A DNA stretch of 19,354 nucleotides from positions 1 to 19,354 of the forward strand of contig JADGJG010000449.1 in the NCBI GenBank assembly GCA_027596195.1. Direction: 5' to 3'. The translations under genes and the position numbers were made by a program. Below the pieces are notes generated by a model. It saw nothing but the letters and a program-made list of their open reading frames with translations, did not search any database and was not told the DNA's origin. This document shows positions 9,745 to 19,354 of the stretch, in pieces (the first letter of the stretch is position 1; every line of letters starts with the position of its first letter). This DNA comes from Podochytrium sp. JEL0797. Lineage: Eukaryota; Chytridiomycota; Chytridiomycetes; Chytridiales; Chytriomycetaceae.

Positions 9745-10344
9745 TCAGAATCCTTGGATCAGGCGATCGTGAAGATCTCTCGGCGCAATTTTGTATGATG
9801 GCTTGTAACACTCAGGGGAACGGGGCTGGATCATTTTAGACAACTTAATTATTACAAGGCTGTCATATTCGAACATCTTGTTGCATCTGATGGGGAAAAG
9901 AAGAAGGAGAGCGAGAGACAGGAATCAAAAAAATTCCTCGGCCCAACAAAATGGCGGAGATGGTGGAGGTCTCGGGGTATAAATGATTGAAGATCAGTTG
10001 ATGGCGGAGAAGGTGAGGACCTCCAAATTTTTTCGAATACGCACCTCATTCTAAACCGTTCCTCACGTTTTGACATTATTATCTCTTCCAGCTTCTCCAA
10101 CACATACTCACAGCTCCACTGCCCCCAGAGACCAATATTCACTTCCTCCAGCTGACCTTCCACCACACACCAACCACACCCCGCTTGGTCGCCACTCTTG
10201 CAGCAAGAAACCTAGTCCAAATCTTCGCCTAATACTCACGCGTGGCTAGCAACCTCAGTAGCAACCTCAGTGTGCTTCACGGGAGCATCGGATTCAAGAA
10301 TCCTCAAAAACCCCGTCGATTCAGAACAACGTGCGGGGGGAATG
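9745..10344 (-). pseudogene. Unrecognised spliced coding remnant, three exon-like blocks
   Basis: Three minus-strand blocks join in a consistent frame: 10240-10344, 10045-10194 and 9745-9886, ending TGA at 9747-9745. Each is bounded by plausible signals (acceptors tatccag, caagag and a pyrimidine-rich ccccatcag; donors gtgagt and gtgcgt) with phase 2 kept at both junctions. The sequence looks protein-like (for example GFLRILESDAPVKHTEV and EYVLEKLEEIIMSKREERF), but I recognise no domain. No start codon or upstream exon could be joined: a further open block near 10395-10510 does not match in phase. It may be a small real gene missing its 5' end, or a relic of the gene that held the exonuclease fragment downstream. 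Confidence 0.3.
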
Positions 10345-11530
10345 CTGGATACACCAGCAGAAGAAAAAGACAGACCCAAGTAGGTACCTAAACCAATACG
10401 CGAATCACCCTTTGTGCTTTGTTTATTTGAAGTTCATTTTTGAACCAGTATACAGCGAAACCGAACCATTTGACTTTGGGGCAACTCGGACAAGGAAAGT
10501 CAAAGATTCACAGCGCATATTTGACGACTCAAGAGAAGAGCCCGGGCAGGATGCGTTTCATGCCGCGCGCGGATTCCGATGACCTCCCGATGACTGACCC
10601 AGTGATACTCCAATTTGCTCCAACGACGCATTTGCAGAACAATTCTGATCGATATAGTACGTTTTGCAATGGGGTGAGAGGTTCGAGAATCCATAAGTAC
10701 TGTGGACTGCTATCAGAAAATTGGCCTAATCTCTCCGAATCGATCGTTCCTGGAGACTGGAGAGAGGCCCAACAAGAGATCCACAGGAAATCGATCTGAT
10801 TTCATTGAGGTAGACGTCCGTGGGGGTTGCACGTCCAAATTGTTCGATCCAAATTTTTGACGGACGCGCATGACGCGAGGGGAAATGCGACCCACGCCTG
10901 CGACCCTCACTCCATCGATACCCACACCACCTGCAGGAGGAAACAGCAAATAATTCGAGTATTTGAACAGTTTATTGGGTGGACGAAACGCGAAAATAAG
11001 ACATTGTCAATTGTGGATCTTCGTTGTTTCCAACAACACCCTCGCGGCGATCCTTGCGACACGGAGCGACCCAGAGATAATTCAAAAACATAGAGTAAAG
11101 AGTAATAATAAGTCTTTATTCTGCTGCAAACGCGAAAGAAACCAAAATAAAAGCAAATTGAACAACGGTTAAAAACAAAAACAGATCTGGGTATTGGTTT
11201 CGGAAAGTACTCTCCTACTCACAACGGACGCGCGAGAAGGCTCCCAGAGAGGTCCGTCAAAAAACTATGGGGCGGATGGGGTGATGGGGCTGGGGCTGCC
11301 CGCTCGTGACCATGCGTGTTGCGACAATCAGCTGTAGCGGAAGCATATAACCCCGCAAAGAGAAAGTCCAACTTAAGCCAAGGAATAATCATCCTGGAAC
11401 AGCACTGCAGGCAAGCTAGGTAGAGGAGAGAGGTGTGAGAAGATGAAAATGATCTGCCAACGGTCGCAACGCAGTAGCGTGGCGATGAGTTGGCTCCCTT
11501 TCATTCTTGGCGTCTTCATAAAACAAGGAT

Positions 11531-11760
11531 AATTCCGCGCTCCGTAATCACACACTCGACCCCGCTCCCCCTCTTGACCCATTCCCACCATCATAACCAA
11601 GGTCGTGATTCGAGTATACTGATCCCGTTATTGTCGCAAGCCTCCGGCCGAGCACCATCCGCACCCCACGAATACACCTTCTCCATACAAATCTGCGCAT
11701 TCAAACAGCTTTACCACAAGAATTCTAGAGCCGTTTGTTCGAAGAGATGCTGATATTCGA
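11531..11760. repeat. Diverged direct repeat, copy 2
   Basis: Partner of 9449-9661, about 2.08 kb away in direct orientation and slightly longer because of small insertions. The minus-strand frame over it (11628-11945) is open, but the other copy breaks it, so it is not supported as a gene. Confidence 0.6.
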
Positions 11761-12064
11761 CGCATTTGGTTTCGAGATAGTCGAGGATCCTTTGCTTCGC
11801 GTTTCGTCAATGAGAAAGACCCTTTCCATTCCGTGGGCTGATCCTGTGGCGATGGGAACAATGGAGAGGGCGAAGGTTGGCTCCACTTGCTGATTCCTGG
11901 CTCCTGCTCTTGCTGTATGCATGAATCTGCATCAAACGCTTGCATTTTCAGTTAATAACATTGCTATTTACGCTTCCTGTTGATTGGTTCTGCGTTAATG
12001 CTCAATTTTAATAATTGCGTCTGGAATAGAGGGTCCTCAAAAAGTCAAAGGTCTCCGAAGCAAG

Positions 12065-12304
12065 AACAAAAGTACGGAGCGCATAACGATTTATTATCCA
12101 CTCCAGAACACTGCTACCAAATGACAATATCCCCACCATACCATCCCAACAAAGTGAAACAATACTCCTTCCTTCCTCTCGAAAGCAAGAGAGAAGAGAT
12201 GCCTTGGTTTAATACCGCAGCAAGGCCCCAACAGAAAATAAAAAAACGACACACAACGACATCATAAACCAAACAAAATCACCACCAAACGCGTTAAAAC
12301 GCAT
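12065..12304 (-). repeat. uL1 3' UTR, duplicated copy 1
   Basis: Transcript tail of the uL1 gene. From 12091 to 12374 it matches 19071-19354 with only two mismatches (12179 and 12275) in 284 positions. Similarity fades within about 25 nt beyond the poly(A) signal. Confidence 0.9.
12090..12095 (-). terminator. Poly(A) signal of uL1 copy 1
   Basis: TTTATT on the plus strand is AATAAA on the minus strand, about 210 nt after the uL1 stop. The same signal is present in the second copy at 19070-19075. Confidence 0.75.
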
Positions 12305-13202
12305 TTAGTAGAGACGGATTGGCTTACCCATGGAGGACTTGATGAAGAGGGACTTGACGTTCTGCCAGTTCTTCTTCAAGAGGGACACCAAGAAGTTGAT
12401 GGACATCATGATGTTCTGGACGAGCTCGTCCTGGGTCATCTTGACGTGTCCGACGGCAACTCCGAGACAGAGAACCTTCTTCAACTGGAACTTGATGGTG
12501 GCCTTGATCTCGTTGACCTTCTCGCCCAAGTTGTCCTGCTGGGTAACGGGGGACGGGAACTTTCCGGCCTTGGAGAGACCTGGTCCGAGGAGACGGGGAA
12601 TCTGCTTGATGAGGGCCTCGGAAGCAAGGAACTGGTCGTACTTCTTGGCAAGCTTCTTGATGAGCTTCTTGTTCTTGTTGAGCTTCTTCAAGTCCTCAAC
12701 AGACATGGAGTCCAACGAGATCTCCTTGGCGTGGTCAGCGTCGCGGGCGTCGGCCAAGATGCAGATCTTCATCTGCGGGCGGGGGATGTGGGGGAGACGG
12801 ACGGTTCCCGAGAAACGCTTGTCTCTCTGGGGGTCGTAGTTCTTGAGACCAATCTGGAGTTCGATCGTCTCGGTGAAGTTTCTGGGCTTCTCCTCAGTGG
12901 AGTAGGCCATCAACTGCTTGACGGCGTCACGGACGGCGGAGGGGGCAACTTTGGAGCTGGAGGAGTAATACAATAAGTACACAGCACGTAGTGATCATAT
13001 CGGAGGGTGCGAGTGGTGGTCCCGAGGTGGTTCAGCCGTGCTTCCCCTCGAAAGGCATCTCGATCAATCTCCCATCGCTCCATCCCTATATCATCCGATC
13101 CGCGCACAGCCAGCGCAATGCATCTGTTGTATCCGCCTCGCTGAATGGTCCTCGGTGTTGCCGCGGCAGGAAGCCATGATGGATGGTTGATGCTCACCTC
13201 AT
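12305..13202 (-). CDS. RPL10A: Large-subunit ribosomal protein uL1 (L10a), 218 aa
   Basis: Cytosolic 60S protein of the mobile L1 stalk, which contacts tRNA leaving the E site. Two exons: 13198-13202 (ATGAG) and 12305-12956; stop TAA 12307-12305. Splicing gives [14 protein letters not shown] at the N-terminus, matching the family start; the unspliced ATG at 12982 would add an unrelated leader. Diagnostic segments include [72 protein letters not shown] and the C-terminal [19 protein letters not shown]. The length equals the family norm (about 217). Similarity to yeast and animal versions is high, with [19 protein letters not shown] closest to fungal forms. A near-identical second copy begins at the right edge. 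Confidence 0.97.
12957..13197 (-). other. uL1 intron after the second codon
   Basis: 241-nt intron, gtgagc to ctcctccag, splitting codon 2 (phase 2). Long introns directly after the start codon are common in ribosomal protein genes and can boost expression. I checked it for a hosted snoRNA: a C-box-like gatgata and a CTGA occur, but no terminal stem pairs them. Confidence 0.85.
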
Positions 13203-13750
13203 TGGGGGCTTGCTGAGTTGAGTTGCGACTGAAAAAAAACCAGAGAGCGAAGGCCGCCGAAAGCCCTCCACCGCGGAATGCCAAGGCGGATTTGTCGCGC
13301 CAGATTCGCGCACAAGTCAATACGCGTGAATGCAATCCCTCTCTTCGACTAGGATCGAAGTCGCTCCAAGTTTATATCGAGAACCTGAGTGGCATATTCA
13401 CCGAGGAATGCAAGGGCAGATTAGGTTGCACGTTTGGAGAGCAAGTTTGCGCGCGCAAGGCGTCGTTCAAGAATACTGCTGATTTTTTCCGTGTACCCTT
13501 ACCACCGACGAAAGATGAAAACCTCAATTTCAAATTCATCCGACGCAAATATAAAACGCACGCTCACACATGGCTCACACTCAACATTTAGTGCTTGCAT
13601 GCATTTGGTAAGTATACTACTCTCCAGTTGAGAGCACGTTGCATCCGTTCCAATGTCGTTCGGTCTGATCATTTCACGGGTCCCAACTCCACCACAAAAA
13701 AAACACACAAACACACACCAGCCAGACTAGTAGCATATCAGAAAGAAAAC
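13203..13750. other. Spacer between ABC transporter 3' end and uL1 start
   Basis: Both neighbours are on the minus strand, so this holds the transporter's downstream flank and the uL1 promoter and leader. It contains an A/C-rich tract around 13694-13720. The plus-strand frame at 13223-13591 has no recognisable content and covers the expected promoter, so I do not call it. Confidence 0.65.
13371..13376 (-). promoter_or_regulatory. Possible TATA box of uL1
   Basis: TATAAA on the minus strand, about 170 nt upstream of the uL1 ATG. A pyrimidine run ending in cag (about 13220-13230) lies between and could be a leader splice site or an initiator region. Position and sequence fit a TATA box, but a single six-base match is weak. 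Confidence 0.25.
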
Positions 13751-13756
13751 TTTATT
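13751..13756 (-). terminator. Poly(A) signal overlapping the ABC transporter stop
   Basis: The minus strand reads cgaTAATAAAg: the stop TAA (13757-13755) overlaps an AATAAA (13756-13751). If used, the 3' UTR would be only about 10-30 nt. Confidence 0.55.
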
Positions 13757-16700
13757 ATCGTCCCGGGGCATTCGTCGAGGTGGACAAACTGCGCGTTCCA
13801 ATTCCCTGCCCGCCAACTGTCATTCTGCGAAGAAGCCTCGCATTCGATACACCCGTTTCATCAATCAAGGCTGAGAAAAGAGACGTCGGGTTGTTTGCGA
13901 GTTTTCTTGGCGAATCAAACTAGTTCAAAGCAAGGTCAGTTTAAATTTTCGTTGGTTTCTTTTCGTACCTCCATAAGTCTCCCACTCTCGAGCACAAGAA
14001 TCTTGTCGTAGTCCATCAGCGTGTTCAATCTGACATTCTCGTTCAGCATTCAAACAACCTAATCGCCGGGATCTCTCACCTGTGAGCAATGCAAATAATG
14101 GTGCAATGCGAAAACTCCTCGCGCAACACTTTTTGGATATACGCATCCGTCTCCATGTCAACTGAGGCCGTGGCCTAATTAAAAACGAATCAGTGTTCTC
14201 ATCATTCGAGCTTGCGGAATCGATTTTTCTCACCTCGTCAATCAACAAAATCTTGCTCTTGACCAACATGGCTCTACCCAAACATATCAATTGCCTCTGT
14301 CCCAATGACAAGTTGGAACTTGAAGCCAGTTTCAGGATCAAAAATTGAGACATCAAAAAAGTGGGGTAAACAAACTGACCCTCCTTCCGCGATGGACGTA
14401 TCCAGCTTCGATCCCAAATTCGAAATATACTCTTTCATTGAACAGCGATCCAGCACGGTCCAGAGCTCTTCGTCCGTGTGACACGCGAACGGATCCAAAT
14501 TCGTCCGAATATTCCCGCCAAACAAAATCGGGGCCTGCGGAATGATCGCCAACCGGCTCCTCAACTCGCCCAACGCAATTTCCGAAACATCCAACCCGTC
14601 CACCTCAATCGTGCCCTGACTGAACTCCACGAGTCGAAACATTGCGGCAATGATGGAGCTTTTGCCCGCCCCAGTTCGTCCCACCACACCCACTTTACTT
14701 CCAGCAGGGATATCAAATGTGAGGGAGTGCAGAATGGGGTCGAGATTGGGTCGGTATTTGATGGACAGATTTTTAAACGAGATGGCGCCTTGGGAGGGCC
14801 AGGGGCTGGGTGGAAATTTGGATTCGGAATCTGGCTTGCCTTCGGGCTTTAATTCGACAATGTAATGCGACAGACGTTCCACTGAATTCCTGTAAAATGA
14901 GAATGCTTTAGCTCTTGAAACCGGTGGAATCGACCCCTACATTCGGGCCTCCACTTCTGCAACCTGATGGAATAATCAGAATCTGAACAAATGGCAGTAT
15001 GAGGGGAGCGCGTCAACATTAACTCACATCTCTCATTCCAAAATTGAGCAAGGACATCATTGACAGACAATATGAAAGCGCGAGTCCCAACAAAGCCGTA
15101 TCGATACGCAACACAACACCGAGAAGAGCAGTCATTCCGATCAGAAAAGCAACGAAGGATTCAGCACGCAAAGAAACCCTAAATTCCTGGAGGTTAACGC
15201 GATAGAGAAATGAAACACCTCTTACCAGACGTCAAGGCAACCGAGAATATATGTGGGCCTGTTGGCTAAATCTTGCAGCCTTTCTTGGCTCAATATGAAT
15301 TGGTCCGTTTCCCGGAACGCGCGAATCACCCCAGTTCCAGCCAGCGATTCACCGATTTGTGAATACAAAGGCGAGCGCGCCAAAGATTCGATCCGCTTCA
15401 ATTCGCGCAAACATCTGAATCGTTTGAAGAGGTGTTAGCCCATCGGTAGCAAAATTGCAGCGAAATTGATACGAACCCGCGATATAAGCTCGAAATATGA
15501 GTGTAAAGAGGAATAATTGCAACAATCGCAATAACCATGTAAGGTGACGCGTAAATAATCAAAACCAATGTTCCAATCACATTGAGAATGATTTCCATGT
15601 TGGATTGAAACAGGCGCGGTAGCATGCGGTCGGCTGATGTGTGGCAATGACAAACAACGCGTTAGCGACAACAAGACTCGCAGGTCTCAAACACTTACTT
15701 TCACTGAAATCCCTTGAGAAGCGTGAAATTATTCGGCCGGTCGGATTCGTCTGTTTTTCGGATTTTAGAGTACATTTTTGAAGGGTGCTCGATTTACCTC
15801 AAAAAAGAGCATTGGAGCGTGAAGAACTGACGACAAGACCCTTGCATGAAGATTTCTCCCCGCGTTGATGCACACCCTCGCCAATGCCACGGTCAAGAAA
15901 GCTGGTCAAGAGCAGAAAAGTTAAGTCGGGTGATTGTTTTTTAAATATAAATGAGTGCACTCACCAATCAATAAACTCTGACACAGAGCCAACAACGCAA
16001 GTCCAGTCAGATAAAACGAATCCTCGTGTCCGAACGTGCGTCCCACCCAAAACGAGAGCCACAAGTTGCTGAACACGCAAACCGCCTGCCACACGATAAA
16101 GACGTATATCAGAAAAGCAATATAGACCAGGGATCCCGAGTTTTTGAAACTATTTCGTGGACGTCCGAGATCAGCAAATGAAAAATCAAAACCTTTTCAC
16201 ACTCACTAAAACGAAAAGAAACTCATTGAAACGCTTCCGATTGTGCGTTCCTCTTGTTCAATCATATCGATTCCTTTCTTGTCATCTTCTTTCAACACAT
16301 CGCCAACGTGCGCAACGGTGGGATTTTCTAATTGCTGTTTCTCTGCCTCGTCGGCTTCTTCTTCCGTCGGTTTGCGCCCATGTCTGCATAAAATGGCTGT
16401 CAATGCTTGATTCGGAATAATTAGTGTGCAGCTCTCACTCTTTCATCAACGCGTTGAAGCTTCCCCCACAAGCCATCAGCTCGTCATACGACCCTTGCTC
16501 GGAAATACCGCCGTTATCGAGAACGACAACGTGGTCTGCAAAATGAGAAACATGCAGCTGGTGGGTCACCAAAACAACTGTTTTGTCGCGACAGAATCCG
16601 AGAATGCACTCTTCCAAAATATGCTTGCCGACGTGAGAATCAACAGCGGCAAGAGGATCATCCTATAAAAATAGAGGATACTTTAACGTTAGATTTTTGA

Positions 16701-18909
16701 TTCAGCGTCTGTAATTGTGTGAGGACGAACCAGAAGCAAGATGTCAGCATTCGAATATACGGCTCTCGCGAGGTTCACGCGTGCTGCCTGACCTCCAGAC
16801 AGAGCATCACCTTTTTCTCCGATATGAGACATATCTCCATGAGGCAGAAGCTGCAAGTCTTTTGCGAGGCCACAACACTGAATCACTTTGTTATAGCGTT
16901 CCTCGTCAAACAGCGCGCCGAAGAGAATATTGGCCCGCAAAGTGTCATTTTGAAGCCACGAAGCTTGTGGGCTGTAGCCCAGTTTCCCAGAAAGCTGCAA
17001 ACCCGCGATCGTTAGCCAAGAGTGAGAAAACCGGGGGGAACGCACCTTCGAAGAGCCAGCGACCAAAATTGTGCCACCAATCAGCGACTGCACCAGTGAA
17101 CTCTTTCCGGATCCAACTTTTCCAACAATCAGCGTCAAAGACCCTTTCTTGACGCACAAGCAGATTTCATTCAACTGGAATGCATCCACGCTTGTGCAAC
17201 TATCGCGATCCATTTCTTCGCTGTTGGAATTACAGAGTGTTGAACCACTGTCTGAGAGTTGTTTAGCTTCCTTCTGTTTGCTGTTCACTGCTGTCGCCCA
17301 TTGGAATGTGGCCTTGTCCAATGCAATCGCATTTCCATTCAGATCACCCTCACAGGTTGCACCAGATAATGGCTCTTCTTGAATCTCCTCCATTGCAAAG
17401 AATTTGGCGAGTCTTTCGAGGGAGACCATGCTTGTCCAGCTCATTCTGTTTGGTGACGAAAAAAATACGTCAGCAAAAATAACACGAAATGAAACAATCC
17501 AACTACTCAACTGCATAATCATTGGAGTCATGGCTATGGGTAATTTAATCAAGTTAACAATGCTGAGGGTCGAAAAGATTTTTGCCGCGGTGATGGAGTT
17601 TCCCAGGGAAGTGTATACCGCAAACGTGATGACATTGACAAACGACGGAAGAATATTCATGATGGCTGAGAAGGATGCCCCAATCATTCGCAGTTTGATG
17701 TGCTGCTTCAGCTCAACTTCACGCAGGAGAGTCAATCTCTCAAAGAAGGGACTCTCCCAAGCGAAGAATTTGAGGATTTTGATTCCGTTGATGATTTCAC
17801 CGGTCATTTTGATGCGTTGATCGGTCGCATCGAGTGCTTTACGTTCAAATTTGATCGCCATGGAGGAAATTGCAGTCGATGCGGCAACGCAGATGATCAT
17901 GCACGCCAGCCCAGCAGCACCGGCGGGTCCAACAAACCAAATCACCAACACGCTCAGACTGATAATCTCGAGGGGCATAATGCAGAGATCAGAAAAATAT
18001 TGAATCGAATCCTGGATAATGTTGCAATCCGACGCGACCATATTCATGACCACACCAGCGGGGTATTTCGCGCGACCGACAGTTCCAAGACGCAGAGCCT
18101 TCTTGTATATCATGGAAAGAAGGGCTGCTTTGATGGACATTGCAGCTGCAGTTGTTTTTGGTTGTCAACAGTCGTTAAACAATGGCGAACGAACCTCCAC
18201 GCGATATGTACTGTGAGTTATTCCAAGACAGAGCGAGGAACATCTGGCAAATGAAGAGTCCGGCAACCATGGTATACGCTTCTTTGGACAGAATTGGGGC
18301 ATTCAGGAGTCCAGCGAGGAAAATGGGTGTCAGCAGCTGAGCGATCAGTTTCACGGCATGAAGCAGGACGGCACAGACGCTGTGATTAGGAATAATGGTT
18401 AAACATGCGTCCCATAAAAGTCTGAATTATCAAGGCTCACATTTTTTGTCGTTCTGAATACAGAATCCCCTTCAACAACGCCCACTTGATTCGGTTCTCA
18501 CGATCGGTTAACTTCTTCACTTCGCATCCCGCTACGACTTCATCCTTTCCACAACGAAACTCATCCAGATTGATGAACAGTTCTATTGATTTCATAACTC
18601 TGTCCGTGGAATTGTGGGTTTGAAAGTTTGCATGCAAGGGAAAAAGGTCGTCGAATTGCAACGGCTTCTTGGCGGCCTCCTTGATAAATCCAGTGAGCCA
18701 GAATGCGCCAATAAAAGAGTACCATCTAGAGGAACGATAGATAAGAGCGGAGAAGCGTCGACAACGGGGAAAGACTGAATGCAGAACCTTGCGCATTCTT
18801 CCGGATTCGTCTTGCTACACGAAGGCATCTTGTCGCTAGACACCGGGTCGGGTTTCTCTCCAGTCATGTTATTCTTTTTTGGTTCTTTTGCAGTTCTTTT
18901 GGATCTCAT
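13755..18909 (-). CDS. ABCC/MRP-type ABC transporter, 20 exons, 1355 aa
   Basis: Full ABC exporter, TMD1-NBD1-TMD2-NBD2, without an N-terminal TMD0. Family members move conjugated organic anions and drugs across plasma or vacuolar membranes; the substrate here is unknown. Exons in transcript order: 18788-18909, 18441-18725, 18195-18379, 17512-18145, 17046-17445, 16731-16994, 16439-16662, 16207-16383, 15965-16149, 15798-15901, 15699-15750, 15477-15633, 15226-15414, 15028-15178, 14941-14963, 14380-14889, 14234-14318, 14080-14174, 13969-14029, 13755-13919; total 4068 nt, in frame. NBD1: Walker A GKVGSGKS (K523), LSGGQ 607-611, Walker B LLLDD (D631, D632 in place of the catalytic Glu, as usual in ABCC NBD1). 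NBD2: GRTGAGKS (K1127), LSLGQ 1224-1228, catalytic E1249, H-loop H1280. The ABCC markers [26 protein letters not shown] and FDSPRKLA are all present. Exon 14 uses the second of two nearby AGs; the first would frameshift. Confidence 0.93.
14941..14963 (-). other. 23-nt micro-exon of the ABC transporter
   Basis: Exon 15 encodes VAEVEAR plus two bases of the next codon. It is flanked by catcag and gtaggg, and is needed to link phase-0 exon 14 (ending MRD) to exon 16 (NSVERLSHY). The joined sequence matches the coupling segment before NBD2 in ABCC proteins, which normally has acidic residues just before SVER. Confidence 0.8.
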
Positions 18910-19069
18910 TGTTCTTCGTTCTCATTTGGATTTTGACCTGATTGGTACTACATTGTTCGAAAGATTTTCCGAATCCGTTAAATTCTTCCATTTACGTTCA
19001 AACCCTCCACAAACAGTTCGATCCTCTAAAAAGAACACATACAAAACAAAGGTATGGAGCGTATAACGT
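18910..19069. other. Short spacer between uL1 copy 2 and ABC transporter start
   Basis: Only about 160 nt separate the poly(A) signal of uL1 copy 2 from the transporter ATG, both on the minus strand, so the transporter promoter must be compact or overlap the uL1 tail. An upstream ATG at about 18930 opens a frame that stops after 18 codons; it could be a short upstream ORF. No TATA box seen. Confidence 0.55.
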
Positions 19070-19284
19070 TTTATTATCCACTCCAGAACACTGCTACCAA
19101 ATGACAATATCCCCACCATACCATCCCAACAAAGTGAAACAATACTCCTTCCTTCCTCACGAAAGCAAGAGAGAAGAGATGCCTTGGTTTAATACCGCAG
19201 CAAGGCCCCAACAGAAAATAAAAAAACGACACACAACGACATCATAAACCAAACCAAATCACCACCAAACGCGTTAAAACGCAT
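19056..19284 (-). repeat. uL1 3' UTR, duplicated copy 2
   Basis: Matches 12065-12304 in direct orientation at an offset of 6980 bp, including the poly(A) signal at 19070-19075. See copy 1 for the mismatch count. Confidence 0.9.
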
Positions 19285-19354
19285 TTAGTAGAGACGGATT
19301 GGCTTACCCATGGAGGACTTGATGAAGAGGGACTTGACGTTCTGCCAGTTCTTC
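19285..19354 (-). CDS. RPL10A: Second uL1 (L10a) gene, 3' end only
   Basis: The last 22 sense codons and the TAA stop (19287-19285) of a second uL1 gene, ending [11 protein letters not shown] and running off the right edge. Every visible coding base is identical to 12305-12374. It has the same strand as copy 1 and the ABC transporter between them. The 5' part, and so whether it keeps the intron, cannot be seen. Confidence 0.93.
   Translation of the reverse strand, partial: KNWQNVKSLFIKSSMGKPIRLY

Larger units (their letters stand above)
8976..12089. other. Gene-poor interval with decayed coding remnants
   Basis: About 3.1 kb without an intact gene. It holds minus-strand coding-like blocks (9170-9358 and 9745-10344, listed separately), a diverged direct repeat (9449-9661 and 11531-11760), a 12-bp tandem doublet tagcaacctcag at 10247-10270 and a short direct repeat starting atggcggaga at 9951 and 10001. 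Minus-strand AATAAA occurs at 10971-10976, overlapping a TAA, which may be the end of an old gene. Other frames here match nothing I recognise. Confidence 0.6.

Noticed and set aside
10670..10700. tRNA T-arm-like motif ggttcgagaatcc
   Set aside because: It has two extra loop bases, and no acceptor stem, D-arm or anticodon arm is found around it.
10961..11130. QGSP-like peptide near 11020 (minus) as a reverse-transcriptase remnant
   Set aside because: Only a few residues resemble the RT motif, with no catalytic Asp-Asp motif or other RT block nearby.
12446..12976. 176-codon plus-strand frame rich in Leu and Gly
   Set aside because: Antisense of the uL1 exon, which is unambiguous on the minus strand.
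12957..13197. Possible C/D-box snoRNA in the uL1 intron
   Set aside because: A C-like gatgata and a CTGA occur about 60 nt apart, but there is no terminal stem and the C box is imperfect.
16689..18140. Single 483-codon ORF as a complete half-transporter
   Set aside because: It ends inside intron 6, before the last Walker B residues. The joined exons continue through [11 protein letters not shown] into TMD2 and NBD2, giving a full ABCC protein.

Overview
The window is nuclear DNA of an intron-rich eukaryote. Introns are short (44-90 nt, GT-AG), coding sequence is moderately GC-rich, and poly(A) signals are AATAAA. The uL1 ribosomal protein, the fused Nup98-Nup96 gene and a short-type ABCC transporter all look fungal; an early-diverging, intron-rich fungus is my best guess. 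That is inference from protein resemblance, not a database result. Gene models were built by hand from splice sites and family alignment. For each of the two large genes the exon lengths sum to a multiple of three with no internal stop, which is a strong internal check.

Layout, left to right. (1) 1-58 is a poly-C tract at the window edge. (2) 75-306, minus strand: first exon of a MYND-like zinc-finger protein running off the left end. (3) 307-1472: divergent intergenic region holding a decayed tandem duplication (about 582-1283). (4) 1473-8961, plus strand: a 14-exon gene for a 2160-residue Nup98-Nup96 precursor with FG/GLFG repeats, a Rae1/Gle2-binding (GLEBS) motif, the autoproteolytic domain with its HF|S site, an acidic tract and the Nup96 scaffold domain. 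(5) 8962-12089: gene-poor DNA with decayed minus-strand coding remnants (including a probable DEDD 3'-5' exonuclease fragment) and a diverged direct repeat. (6) 12305-13202, minus: a complete two-exon gene for uL1 (RPL10A/Rpl1). (7) 13755-18909, minus: a 20-exon ABCC/MRP-type ABC transporter of 1355 residues with both TMDs and both NBDs. (8) 19285-19354, minus: 3' end of a second, nearly identical uL1 gene running off the right end.

The three intact genes are unrelated housekeeping or transport genes (nuclear pore, ribosome, membrane export) and do not form a pathway. The points most worth checking are the paired uL1 genes around the transporter with near-identical 3' UTRs; an unusually long Nup98-Nup96 intron carrying an AATAAA, which could yield a Nup98-only transcript; the run of phase-1 introns in the FG repeats; and the decayed coding remnants between the nucleoporin and uL1 genes. 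I saw no wholly new system.
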